Source: Photobacterium aphoticum
Lineage (GTDB): Bacteria > Pseudomonadota > Gammaproteobacteria > Enterobacterales > Vibrionaceae
Reading direction: 5' to 3'
DNA length: 64,000 nucleotides
NCBI RefSeq assembly: GCF_001029435.1
Contig: NZ_LDOV01000027.1
Coordinates: 124,001-188,000 of the forward strand
The first letter of the stretch is position 1, and each line of letters starts with the position of its first letter. Under the pieces are notes generated by a model. The model was not told the DNA's origin and ran no database searches. It was given only the letters and a program-made list of their open reading frames with translations. Both the position numbers and the translations under genes were made by a program. Of this stretch, positions 1 to 7,134 are shown piece by piece.

Positions 1-1
1 T

Positions 2-64
2 GGCTACATCTTCTCTGCAAACACGGTGTGGTCGGCGGCCCACGAATTGAAGCACTTACGTTAA
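2..64 (+). CDS. C-terminal end of an unidentified protein (partial)
   Basis: An open frame enters from the left edge and stops with TAA at 62-64, leaving 20 residues that end HELKHLR. It is followed at once by a bidirectional terminator, which fits the end of a plus-strand gene. Frame 1 also stays open for a while, so the frame choice is not certain. Too little is present to name a family. Confidence 0.35.
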   Translation, partial: GYIFSANTVWSAAHELKHLR

Positions 65-108
65 TAAAAGTATGGGAAAGGAAAGCAGGCAGGTCAAAAA
101 TGGGCAAC

Positions 109-135
109 AAAAAAGTCAGCACAGGCTGACTTTTT
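109..135. terminator. Bidirectional rho-independent terminator
   Basis: Stem GTCAGC (115-120), loop ACAG, GCTGAC (125-130), flanked by six A on the left and five T on the right. It can end the plus-strand gene entering from the left and the minus-strand GNAT-like gene. Confidence 0.8.
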
Positions 136-140
136 AGGCA

Positions 141-167
141 TGAGCATGGGATGGGAACCCATGCTCA
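141..167. repeat. Perfect 10-bp inverted repeat
   Basis: TGAGCATGGG (141-150), 7-nt loop, CCCATGCTCA (158-167). There is no T-run, so it is an extra hairpin just after the minus-strand gene at 185-688 and next to the terminator. It may protect the 3' end of that transcript; that role is inferred. Confidence 0.5.
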
Positions 168-184
168 GTATTGGGATATTGGGA

Positions 185-688
185 TCAGTGCTCCAGGTAG
201 AGCAGCGGCATTTTATCGGCAGTGCGTTGAAGCAATGCCGCTTGCATTTCTGCAATCAGTGCAGCTTGATTTGGCAGCGGTAAGGCATGCACATCTGTGA
301 TTAATGCACCTTGCTCGGCATCTTGATAAATCATGCCGCAAGCTGCGGGTTTGCCTTTGAAAAAGCCGACAAACAATTGCGCAGGCGAGTCATCTTCAAA
401 CATGATTTGTGTCAGGTATTCGATGAGCGCGTCTTTTTCTTCGTCTTGCGCATCCCATTTGCTGCCCAGTACAAGGGCGTAGCGAATCGTCAGCGGATGA
501 CAGTCAACAGGATAAATAGACAGCGAACCATCCGGTTCAGCGAGCGGTTCAGACACCACCTCACCACGTTGGGTTTGCTGGTCGCGTTGGTACAGTGCCA
601 GGCCGACTTCACTTTCTGGCGTAGGGAATTCTGCGTCAGTGATATGGCTGGCCATCCACGTGTTTTTAAGATCTATTAATTGTTGCAT
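185..688 (-). CDS. GNAT-like acetyltransferase-fold protein
   Basis: A 167-residue soluble protein with no signal peptide. The region around residues 105-135 (FVGFFKGKPAACGMIY, then an acidic turn and LITDVHALP) has the beta4-beta5 look of a GNAT fold: a strand describing the protein's own product, then a strand leading to the acetyl-CoA loop. The canonical Q/R-x-x-G-x-G/A loop is not clear, so it may be a degenerate or non-catalytic member. It is monocistronic, ending at the bidirectional terminator at 109-135. The substrate cannot be predicted. Start ATG at 688; no strong Shine-Dalgarno sequence is visible. Confidence 0.5.
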   Translation of the reverse strand: MQQLIDLKNTWMASHITDAEFPTPESEVGLALYQRDQQTQRGEVVSEPLAEPDGSLSIYPVDCHPLTIRYALVLGSKWDAQDEEKDALIEYLTQIMFEDDSPAQLFVGFFKGKPAACGMIYQDAEQGALITDVHALPLPNQAALIAEMQAALLQRTADKMPLLYLEH

Positions 689-778
689 CGAGACTGCTGA
701 CCGTGATCGTTGCTTGGATTATTCACACCATACCGTAAATAATAGACGGAAGGTATGGCTTCGCGGTTAAATGCTTAA

Positions 779-1507
779 TTAATGATTAAAAATCACGTCA
801 TCTGCATCGACACGGTGGCGTTCACTGTAAATCCCGTCATCTGATCGCGTGCCACAACTGATGATCATCGTAATTTCCGCATCATGGGGCAGGCCAAGCA
901 ATTGTTTGGCACGCACAGAATCAAAGCCTTCCATCGGACAGGTATCGTACCCTTCGGCGCGCATCGCGGTCATAAAGGTCATCGCGGCTAAGGAGCTGCT
1001 TTTGTGCAAACAAACACGCAGATCGGCTTTGCTGACTTCACGCACCATCGGTTTTTTCAGCCCAAGACAGAAAGTGAGGATCTTGCGGGCTACCCCTAAC
1101 AGACCGAAACGGTCATTACGGTAAACAAAAGGGATCAGCTTTTCATAATACTTGAGCGCACGTTTAGCCGTGGCATCGTCACGTCCGGTAAAGGCTTGGC
1201 GTACTTGCGAGGCGTTTAGTTGTGCGCGGCTTTGCCATTTATACGGGGTAACCACAAAGGCGACTAATTCATTGGCGGTTTTGGCCGCGTTTTGTCCCAT
1301 GCAGTATTCCGCCAGCAACTGGCGCTTGTCATCGGAAATAACACGATGAAATTCCCAGAGTTGCATGTTCGAGCTGTTTGGCGACAAGGTGGCTAATGTC
1401 AGAGCACGTGCCACGGCGTCGTGATCAAAGGGAACGGTATGGTCATATTTGCGTACAGAGCGACGCGAGTGGACAAGGTCATGATAAAGCGCGGATGTGT
1501 CGGACAT
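779..1507 (-). CDS. Nitroreductase family protein
   Basis: An FMN-dependent nitroreductase-fold protein of about 242 residues. The N-terminus carries the family's signature RRSVRKYD, where the arginines contact FMN phosphate, followed by the helix with SPNSSNMQLWEF, the usual FMN-binding Ser/Asn segment. Near the C-terminus the CPMEGFD motif and a closing 'ISCGTRSDDGIY' match the family's FMN-edge loop. Such enzymes reduce nitroaromatics, quinones or flavins with NAD(P)H; the true substrate is unknown. The frame extends 25 residues upstream, but ATG at 1507 is preferred because AGGTGAT lies just upstream on the minus strand and family homology begins there. It is slightly longer than typical (about 200 residues), with an insertion around residues 100-165. 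Confidence 0.8.
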   Translation of the reverse strand: MSDTSALYHDLVHSRRSVRKYDHTVPFDHDAVARALTLATLSPNSSNMQLWEFHRVISDDKRQLLAEYCMGQNAAKTANELVAFVVTPYKWQSRAQLNASQVRQAFTGRDDATAKRALKYYEKLIPFVYRNDRFGLLGVARKILTFCLGLKKPMVREVSKADLRVCLHKSSSLAAMTFMTAMRAEGYDTCPMEGFDSVRAKQLLGLPHDAEITMIISCGTRSDDGIYSERHRVDADDVIFNH

Positions 1508-1600
1508 GAAATCACCTGTGATAAACCCGCCTTGTGCGTGAAGGCGTCGAGCGGTATGCATATATGCGAAAAAGACGGGCAATATTATGGCATGAACAGG

Positions 1601-2479
1601 TCAGTGTTTGTCGAAAAAGTCTTTGTTGCGAATGTACTTGTTCATGTAATGGTAAGTGATAGGGCGCAGTATCCAGCTGATGAGTGAGCGATAGAGGCGT
1701 TGGAAAGTGGGGGTGTCTTCATAGATTTTCCCATTGTGCAGCCAAAGCATTTTGCCCACATGCCAGTACACCAAGGGGAGCGGCGGCAAAAACGTGACCA
1801 TATCGAGATCGCAGCAAATGCGGTAGGTATGCTGAGCAAGCGGATAGTGCTGCTTAAAATTCCAGAAGCCCGTCGCGGGTTGACCAAAAGTGACGATCCG
1901 CTTAATGGCGTTTGGGTGAGTTTGGTACAGGCGATGTGCAACCAATACCGCCATCGCACCGCCAGAAGAATGGCCCGTTAACGCCACTTTCTTGCCCGAC
2001 TGTATGAGTGGCACTAACACGCCTTCGATTTGTTGATACAGCGACAGATGACGTTGTTGATATTGCCGCTCAACACTGTGTTGCCACTCTACCCGTTGGC
2101 TGTCACTGATGTGGCCAGAAGTGAGGTGGCGAGAAGTGAGGTAGCCAGACATGATGGATTTCGGGATTTTACTGCATTGTTCCAGCAAGGCGTAATACCC
2201 CCAATGGACGTGACAATGCGTATCGCCCGCCGGAATTTTCTTGGGAAAAAACGCCAAGTTAATCATCCAGTCCCACAGGTTTTGTGAGCCTTTAAAAACA
2301 ACGACGACCTCTTTTTGTTCTCCCCATAACAAACGAATAATGGTGCGTCCCCAGCGGTCAGTGATTTCATGGCGTCCCGCTTTACTGAACCCATATAACG
2401 TGTGATCAAACGTGTCGGGATAGGCCAAATTACACAAAATGGCGTACTGTTCGTATTGGTACCGTTTTAACCGTTTCAT
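1601..2479 (-). CDS. Lipase class 3 family protein
   Basis: A 292-residue alpha/beta hydrolase of the Lipase_3 (Mbeg1/triacylglycerol lipase-like) type. The nucleophile elbow GHSSGGA puts the catalytic Ser at about residue 171. An Asp follows in CDLDMVTFLPP and a His in the segment YWHVG, in the order and spacing of the family's triad. An upstream FKGSQNLWDW segment resembles the oxyanion strand. No signal peptide is visible, so it may be cytoplasmic or membrane associated. Residues near 108-123 are built from a 15-bp in-frame tandem repeat (three copies of about 5 residues, 2111-2155), which looks like a recent expansion in a surface loop. It lies in the same direction as the nitroreductase gene but with a 93-bp gap, so an operon is uncertain. 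Confidence 0.75.
   Translation of the reverse strand: MKRLKRYQYEQYAILCNLAYPDTFDHTLYGFSKAGRHEITDRWGRTIIRLLWGEQKEVVVVFKGSQNLWDWMINLAFFPKKIPAGDTHCHVHWGYYALLEQCSKIPKSIMSGYLTSRHLTSGHISDSQRVEWQHSVERQYQQRHLSLYQQIEGVLVPLIQSGKKVALTGHSSGGAMAVLVAHRLYQTHPNAIKRIVTFGQPATGFWNFKQHYPLAQHTYRICCDLDMVTFLPPLPLVYWHVGKMLWLHNGKIYEDTPTFQRLYRSLISWILRPITYHYMNKYIRNKDFFDKH
2111..2155. repeat. 15-bp tandem repeat x3 inside the lipase gene
   Basis: Units at 2111-2125, 2126-2140 and 2141-2155; the first two differ at one position and the third is more diverged. The period is a multiple of three, so copy-number change would preserve the reading frame. Confidence 0.75.
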
Positions 2480-2628
2480 GGCTTATCGTAGCAGTGTATT
2501 AATCCGTTAAGCCTAGTGGGTATTTGTCGCAATGGTGTGACAGTGTGAAAAAGCCAAAGACGTGATCTGCTGAACAAGATGATGCGAAAAAATGTCATCT
2601 AAGACAGGTAGAGTGTGATTTCATTGAA

Positions 2629-2654
2629 TTGAGTTCAAAATTTATGAACCTCAA
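2629..2654. promoter_or_regulatory. Inverted repeat upstream of the phasin-like gene
   Basis: ATTGAGTTCA (2629-2638) and TGAACCTCAAT (2644-2654) pair with one bulged base. It lies about 90 bp upstream of the gene at 2745 and just upstream of an AT-rich TATAAG stretch. It could be an operator; the binding protein is unknown. Confidence 0.3.
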
Positions 2655-2744
2655 TGCGCAAAAAGAATGGGATTTGATATAAGAATAGAAGACAGTGACA
2701 GTATTCTTTTTACTTATTGAACGTTAACACATGGCAGGAAATAC

Positions 2745-3452
2745 ATGATGGAATATGATTTTAAGTCTCACCCCTTGCTTCAATTGACACAAGCCACTCA
2801 ACCAGAGGCGATCATCAAACAGTTTCAGGCCATGATGTTGGCAGGAAAGGCTGTCGAGTCCATTACCGTGGCCAGCACCAAGCAAGCGATTGAACAGAGT
2901 TACCAGCACAGTGTGAAGTTGCTGGAAGCCATGGATAAACAATTCCAAACAAACACGGATAAGCAACAAGCCTTGCTATTCCCGTTTGATGTGATGGATC
3001 AATTTACGCGACAAATCAGTGAGCAATGGAAAATGTTGGCGGGACTGTCAGTCGCTTCTGTCGCTGACTTACAAGCCGATCTTGAACAGCACAAAAAAGT
3101 GGTACTCGAGCTGAATGCCACCATTGAGAGTCTGGAAACCGCGTTGCAATCCCGCACTGCTGAGGTCGAAGCCGCAGAAGCCGAAGCCAATAAAGCGGTC
3201 AAAGCGAAGCAAGTTGCGCAGCGCAATGGCAGAAAGCTAAAAGCAGAATTGGAAGCCAGTGCAGAGCAAGTGAAAGCATTAGAAGCGCAAATCAGTGAAC
3301 TGGAAGCGACGTGTGAACAGCATAAAAGCGATAATGTTACGCTGACAGAATTGCAAGATGAGCAAGAAAAAACCATCACAGCCTTGCAGGCGGATTTGGC
3401 GACAGTGAAAAATCAGCAACAGCAACAGCAACAGCAACAGCAAGGGGCATAA
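2745..3452 (+). CDS. Coiled-coil phasin-like protein with polyglutamine tail
   Basis: A 235-residue acidic, Ala/Glu/Gln/Lys-rich protein without a signal peptide. Residues 1-100 form amphipathic helices (FQAMMLAGKAVESITVAS, then AIEQSYQHSVKLLEAMDKQ) that resemble phasin N-terminal regions, which coat polyhydroxyalkanoate granules. Residues 110-225 are heptad-like coiled coil. The tail is ten consecutive Gln encoded by five CAGCAA units, ending Gly-Ala. Phasins usually lack such a long coiled coil, so the assignment is tentative; a cytoskeletal or granule-scaffold role is equally possible. GGAA precedes tandem ATG codons at 2745 and 2748, so either could start. It is monocistronic with its own terminator. 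Confidence 0.5.
   Translation: MMEYDFKSHPLLQLTQATQPEAIIKQFQAMMLAGKAVESITVASTKQAIEQSYQHSVKLLEAMDKQFQTNTDKQQALLFPFDVMDQFTRQISEQWKMLAGLSVASVADLQADLEQHKKVVLELNATIESLETALQSRTAEVEAAEAEANKAVKAKQVAQRNGRKLKAELEASAEQVKALEAQISELEATCEQHKSDNVTLTELQDEQEKTITALQADLATVKNQQQQQQQQQQGA
3414..3443 (+). repeat. CAGCAA hexanucleotide repeat x5 (polyGln)
   Basis: Five perfect CAGCAA units encode ten Gln at the extreme C-terminus of the phasin-like protein. The unit is in frame, so slippage would only alter tail length. Confidence 0.9.
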
Positions 3453-3487
3453 CGGCACGTTACCGCCACCGCTCAGAAACCAGAGAG

Positions 3488-3515
3488 AAGCGCCTAATGC
3501 AAAGGCGCTTTTTTA
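3488..3515 (+). terminator. Rho-independent terminator of the phasin-like gene
   Basis: AAGCGCCT (3488-3495) pairs with AGGCGCTT (3503-3510), followed by a T-run to 3515. Confidence 0.85.
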
Positions 3516-3600
3516 TTATCTGTGCTTTTTCATGATGCATGTTGAATAAGAAGTGAATCAAAAAAGTTTACATATGTGCGCTGAGTAACTATTTACTATA

Positions 3601-3646
3601 TTGACGGCAAACGTTTTCGTCATTAATCTGGCTTACAAGTGTAAGC
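3601..3646 (+). promoter_or_regulatory. Sigma-70 promoter overlapped by palindromic operator (FabR-like candidate)
   Basis: TTGACG (3601-3606), 17-nt spacer, TAATCT (3624-3629) form a good sigma-70 promoter for the desaturase. GCTTACA (3631-3637), AG, TGTAAGC (3640-3646) is a perfect inverted repeat covering the expected transcription start. That position suits a repressor. FabR and DesT are TetR-family repressors of unsaturated fatty acid genes in gamma-proteobacteria that bind palindromes of similar length, so FabR is the leading guess. The identity of the binding protein is inference. Confidence 0.6.
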
Positions 3647-3670
3647 TCAATTGATAAGGGTTAATTAAGG

Positions 3671-4795
3671 ATGACAACCACCAAACCACCGCTGATCTGG
3701 CTAAACGTTATTGTATTTACTTCAACGCTGGCAATCGCATTGATTGGCACACCACTGTATGCATGGTATGTCGGGTTTGATGGCGCGCAATTGGCCATGC
3801 TCTTTGTGGCGTTTACGTTTTGCGGTATGTCGATAACGGCAGGCTACCATCGCTTGTGGTCACATAAAACGTATGAAGCCAACACGTTTCTGCGTGTGCT
3901 GTTTGCCATTGGCGGGGCGTTTGCGCTGCAAAACAGCATATTGCATTGGTCGTCTGATCACCGCATTCATCATCGCCATGTGGATAATAATGATGTGGAT
4001 CCGTACTCAGCCAAACGCGGTTTTTTCTTCAGCCACATTGGTTGGATGTTGCGTGATTACCATGCTGATCGTTACCACGACTACACCAATTGCCGTGATT
4101 TGCAGAAAGACCCAATTGTAATGTGGCAGCACAAGTATTACCTGCCGCTCGCCTTAGCCACCAATATCGGTATTCCGTTGTTGTTCGGTCTGATCCATGG
4201 TGATGTTTGGGGGGCGCTATTGCTGGTGGGTGTTGTCCGTTTGGTGTTAAGTCATCACACCACGTTCTTTATTAACTCGCTGGCGCATGTGTGGGGATCA
4301 CAGCCCTATACCGATAACAATACCGCGCGTGATAATGGCTTCCTTGCGTTGCTGACCTTTGGTGAGGGATACCATAATTTCCACCATATTTTTGAAAATG
4401 ATTACCGTAATGGCATTCGCTGGTGGCAGTTTGATCCGACTAAGTGGCTGATTAAAAGTTGCGAATGGGTAGGGATGACTAAAAAACTGCGTGTGACGCC
4501 GGAAGACAAAGTCGAGAAAGCCCGTGCATCCATGCTGCATCAACGTTTGCACAAGAAATTGCTGACACTACCTAATCCGCAGGTACGTTTGCAGCGATTG
4601 GATGAAGAGTATGAAGCCTTGCTGCAAAAGATGGCCGATTACTATGCCGCGCAAAAACGGATGCTAGAACTGAAGAAAAAACATTTGCTGGAACATTACG
4701 ATAATTTCGAGTTTATGCAGCAATACCATGAAATGAAGTGCCGACTGGAAGACCAGCGCAGAATATGGAAACGTCTGACAGAGCAATATGCCTGA
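3671..4795 (+). CDS. Membrane fatty-acid (acyl-CoA type) desaturase
   Basis: A 374-residue integral-membrane di-iron desaturase that introduces a double bond into saturated acyl chains, as in delta-9 desaturases. All three histidine boxes are present: HRLWSH near residue 61, HRIHH near residue 100, and HNFHH near residue 237. These provide the eight or more His ligands for the iron pair. Hydrophobic segments flank the boxes (residues 8-30, 35-55, 155-195). After residue about 270 comes a charged, probably coiled-coil extension of some 100 residues rich in Lys/Glu/Leu, longer than in typical bacterial delta-9 desaturases. It is monocistronic and probably controlled by the palindrome at its promoter. 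Confidence 0.9.
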   Translation: MTTTKPPLIWLNVIVFTSTLAIALIGTPLYAWYVGFDGAQLAMLFVAFTFCGMSITAGYHRLWSHKTYEANTFLRVLFAIGGAFALQNSILHWSSDHRIHHRHVDNNDVDPYSAKRGFFFSHIGWMLRDYHADRYHDYTNCRDLQKDPIVMWQHKYYLPLALATNIGIPLLFGLIHGDVWGALLLVGVVRLVLSHHTTFFINSLAHVWGSQPYTDNNTARDNGFLALLTFGEGYHNFHHIFENDYRNGIRWWQFDPTKWLIKSCEWVGMTKKLRVTPEDKVEKARASMLHQRLHKKLLTLPNPQVRLQRLDEEYEALLQKMADYYAAQKRMLELKKKHLLEHYDNFEFMQQYHEMKCRLEDQRRIWKRLTEQYA

Positions 4796-4880
4796 CACGC
4801 AAAAAGATCATTGTGCGAGTGCGCATACGTAAGAGCAGACATGCACAAGTATTGAACAGTCTGTATGGCGTAAATTGAGA

Positions 4881-4902
4881 ACGGGGCCGAGGCCCCGTTT
4901 TT
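4881..4902 (+). terminator. Rho-independent terminator after the desaturase
   Basis: ACGGGGCC (4881-4888), GA, GGCCCCGT (4891-4898), then a T-run to 4902. The stem is strong and GC-rich. Confidence 0.85.
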
Positions 4903-5087
4903 GTTGCTTGTCGTGTAGTGATAGAATGCTGGTCATTGTCAGGCTTGACGTTAAAATGACGATACGATGCAAGTCACGTCGTAGAATTGGCGCAGGCGAG
5001 TCTCAGAAATGAGAAACGTACTGCACAGATCCAGTCATTGAACGAAATTTGCCATAATTGAGAGGTCAAATTGATGGAGGCATTGTT

Positions 5088-5990
5088 TTGAGACGCTTAT
5101 TGCTCTTAATACTTGTTAGTTTCATGTCGTTGTCGGCACAAGCGGTGGAATACAATCGACCAGCCTCGGACAGTAAGCTTGTGGGCGTCATGGAGTATTA
5201 CCAAGTCATGGAAGGCGATAGCTTATTGGATATTGCAAACCGCTATGATGTTGGTTTGTTGTTGCTGATGGCATCAAACCCTGGGGTGGATCCCTTTTTG
5301 CCAACACCGGGTTCGTTACTGACTATCCCGATGCAGTTGATTCTGCCGGATGTGAAGCGCGAAGGTATTGTGATCAACCTGGCTGAATTGCGGTTGTATT
5401 ACTTCCCGAAAAACAGCGACAAGATGTATGTGTTCCCGATCGGCATTGGCCGTGTGGGCCGTGAAACGCCACGCATGACCACCCAGATCAGCCAGATGAT
5501 CAAGAACCCGACGTGGACACCAACGGCAAATATTCGACGTGAATACCGTGAAAAGCACAACATTGAGTTACCGGCAGTCGTGCCAGCAGGCCCTGAAAAC
5601 CCATTGGGTGATTACGCGATGCGTTTGTCTAAAGGCGGCGGTCAGTATTTGATCCACGGTACCAATAAAGACTTTGGTATTGGCATGCGTGTCAGCTCGG
5701 GCTGTATTCGTATGAACCCGTGGGATGTGGAATGGCTGTTTAGCCAAGTCAATCGCGGTACTGTGGTTCGCATCATCAACCAACCACTGAAAGAGACCAT
5801 GGAGCCGGATGGTTCCGTGTATGTGGAAGTGCATGAACCGCTTTCTCGTGATGAAGCCCAGTTGGGTGAATTTAAAGCGGTAAGCGCACCGGATGCATTG
5901 TTGGCAGCGGTAAGTGCTGACAGCGAAGCAAGCCAGATGTTGAATCAGGCATTGAGTGCTCAGCAAGGTTTGCCAATCAAACTGAAGTAA
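5088..5990 (+). CDS. L,D-transpeptidase with LysM domain (ErfK/YbiS/YcfS/YnhG type)
   Basis: A periplasmic cell-wall enzyme that forms 3-3 cross-links in peptidoglycan or attaches an outer-membrane protein to it. The 300-residue product has a signal peptide ending SAQA, a LysM domain (YYQVMEGDSLLDIANRYDV onward), then a YkuD catalytic domain. Its motif HGTN (His about 190) and SSGCIRM (catalytic Cys about 206) are intact. The start is TTG at 5088: GGAGG at 5076-5080 is seven bases upstream and the signal peptide begins there. An upstream in-frame TTG at 5058 has no such support. The acidic C-terminal tail after residue 240 is outside the catalytic domain. It has its own terminator. Which family paralogue it is cannot be settled. 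Confidence 0.9.
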   Translation: MRRLLLLILVSFMSLSAQAVEYNRPASDSKLVGVMEYYQVMEGDSLLDIANRYDVGLLLLMASNPGVDPFLPTPGSLLTIPMQLILPDVKREGIVINLAELRLYYFPKNSDKMYVFPIGIGRVGRETPRMTTQISQMIKNPTWTPTANIRREYREKHNIELPAVVPAGPENPLGDYAMRLSKGGGQYLIHGTNKDFGIGMRVSSGCIRMNPWDVEWLFSQVNRGTVVRIINQPLKETMEPDGSVYVEVHEPLSRDEAQLGEFKAVSAPDALLAAVSADSEASQMLNQALSAQQGLPIKLK

Positions 5991-6020
5991 GTTCAGGGTG
6001 ATAGGCGAGAAAACCAAAAT

Positions 6021-6050
6021 AAAAAGCAGCGAATCAACTCGCTGCTTTTT
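6021..6050. terminator. Bidirectional terminator
   Basis: A perfect 12-bp stem, AAAAAGCAGCGA (6021-6032) with TCGCTGCTTTTT (6039-6050) and loop ATCAAC. It lies between the convergent transpeptidase and lipoprotein genes. Confidence 0.85.
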
Positions 6051-6143
6051 TTATGTGCCCATTTTATCGATCTATATCATTAGGATCAGAACGATCATCC
6101 GGAGCAGGACGAGCCACATGGTTTGCGACTCGCTCAGAGCCTG

Positions 6144-6767
6144 TTACTCCAAAATGGTGGAGACCAGCTGCTGAGGGTCGAGCCCTTGCAAAGGCTCAGA
6201 GATAAAGGCCAGTGCGCGTAATTCAGGAAACTGCTCATCAAAAATTTGCTTATCACGGTCTAGCACATAGTCATGTTGGATTTTGGCGTACCCGCTCGGG
6301 TACTGCGTGTTCCACAATGGACTCTTTGCAATCAGGCTGGAAGTAATGAACTGACCAATATAAGTGACTTGATTGGGTGAGATGGTGATCATGCCCCCTA
6401 AGTCGCTTTCTGATTTGGAACGTACCGTCTGCACGCCGTTATTGCCCTTAAAGCTGACGGAATCGAGCTCGTACTGGCCGACAGGCAATGTCAGAGTGAA
6501 AAGCTGCCCTTCCAGTTGCTCAGTTTCAAAATCTGGTACGGATTCCACGCGGGCAATGGTGATGATTTCATTACTGGCGACGTGACGAATATTCAACGTG
6601 GTAATGATTTTTTTGCCGGTAGATGGCCATTCAGTCGTCACCCCTAAACTGCCAGCGAGATAGCCGACTTGGGTATCTGATGAGGAAAGAGGGTCCGGTA
6701 CGTTAACCGCAATACCACGGCTACACCCGCTAAGTAGTAAAACGGTGAAAAACAACACAATACGCAT
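6144..6767 (-). CDS. Predicted lipoprotein of unknown function
   Basis: About 207 residues beginning with a short lipoprotein signal peptide; the lipobox LLSGC gives a lipidated Cys near residue 15. The mature part is beta-strand rich and polar with no motif I recognise. It includes a 'LPVGQYELDSVSFKG' stretch like the carboxypeptidase-regulatory (Ig-like) surface domains of some envelope proteins. AGGAGG lies four bases before ATG 6770 and seven before ATG 6767, so the second Met is slightly preferred. It is monocistronic and convergent with the L,D-transpeptidase gene; an envelope role is likely from the signal alone. Confidence 0.65.
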   Translation of the reverse strand: MRIVLFFTVLLLSGCSRGIAVNVPDPLSSSDTQVGYLAGSLGVTTEWPSTGKKIITTLNIRHVASNEIITIARVESVPDFETEQLEGQLFTLTLPVGQYELDSVSFKGNNGVQTVRSKSESDLGGMITISPNQVTYIGQFITSSLIAKSPLWNTQYPSGYAKIQHDYVLDRDKQIFDEQFPELRALAFISEPLQGLDPQQLVSTILE

Positions 6768-6770
6768 CAT

Positions 6771-7134
6771 ACTGCCTCCTTACTCGCGCTGCTTGTTTAC
6801 AAAAAGTCATAGGAGTATAGAGTCATACACATCCTTGGTATGTCCCCTTATTACGACGCTGTCTACTATAGGGGAGATGGCTGTTCAGACCTAGTCAAGA
6901 AAGGCAAGAGTTATAGATGGGTTAGAATGATCTCACGAAATATTTGAAATAGATCCGTTTTTGCCTCATCTCAAGCCCTGAAACGCAACATATTAACGAC
7001 TTTGTAGCTTGCCAAGGTGTGATACCCTGCGTGCAAACACCACTCATACGCCTGCTTGAGTCATTTGGCTAACATGTCTGACAGTTGTACGACAGCAAAC
7101 AGCTAGACAGCGAAAAGATAGACAGAAAGAGATC
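6771..7134. other. Intergenic region, no gene recognised
   Basis: About 360 bases between a divergent lipoprotein gene and sensor kinase gene. It holds the lipoprotein Shine-Dalgarno sequence and a loose inverted repeat (TCCCCT near 6843, AGGGGA near 6871). I looked for a response-regulator gene or remnant next to the kinase and found none. Confidence 0.5.

Noticed and set aside
6771..7134. Response regulator remnant next to the sensor kinase
   Set aside because: No receiver or winged-helix motif is readable in any frame in this gap.
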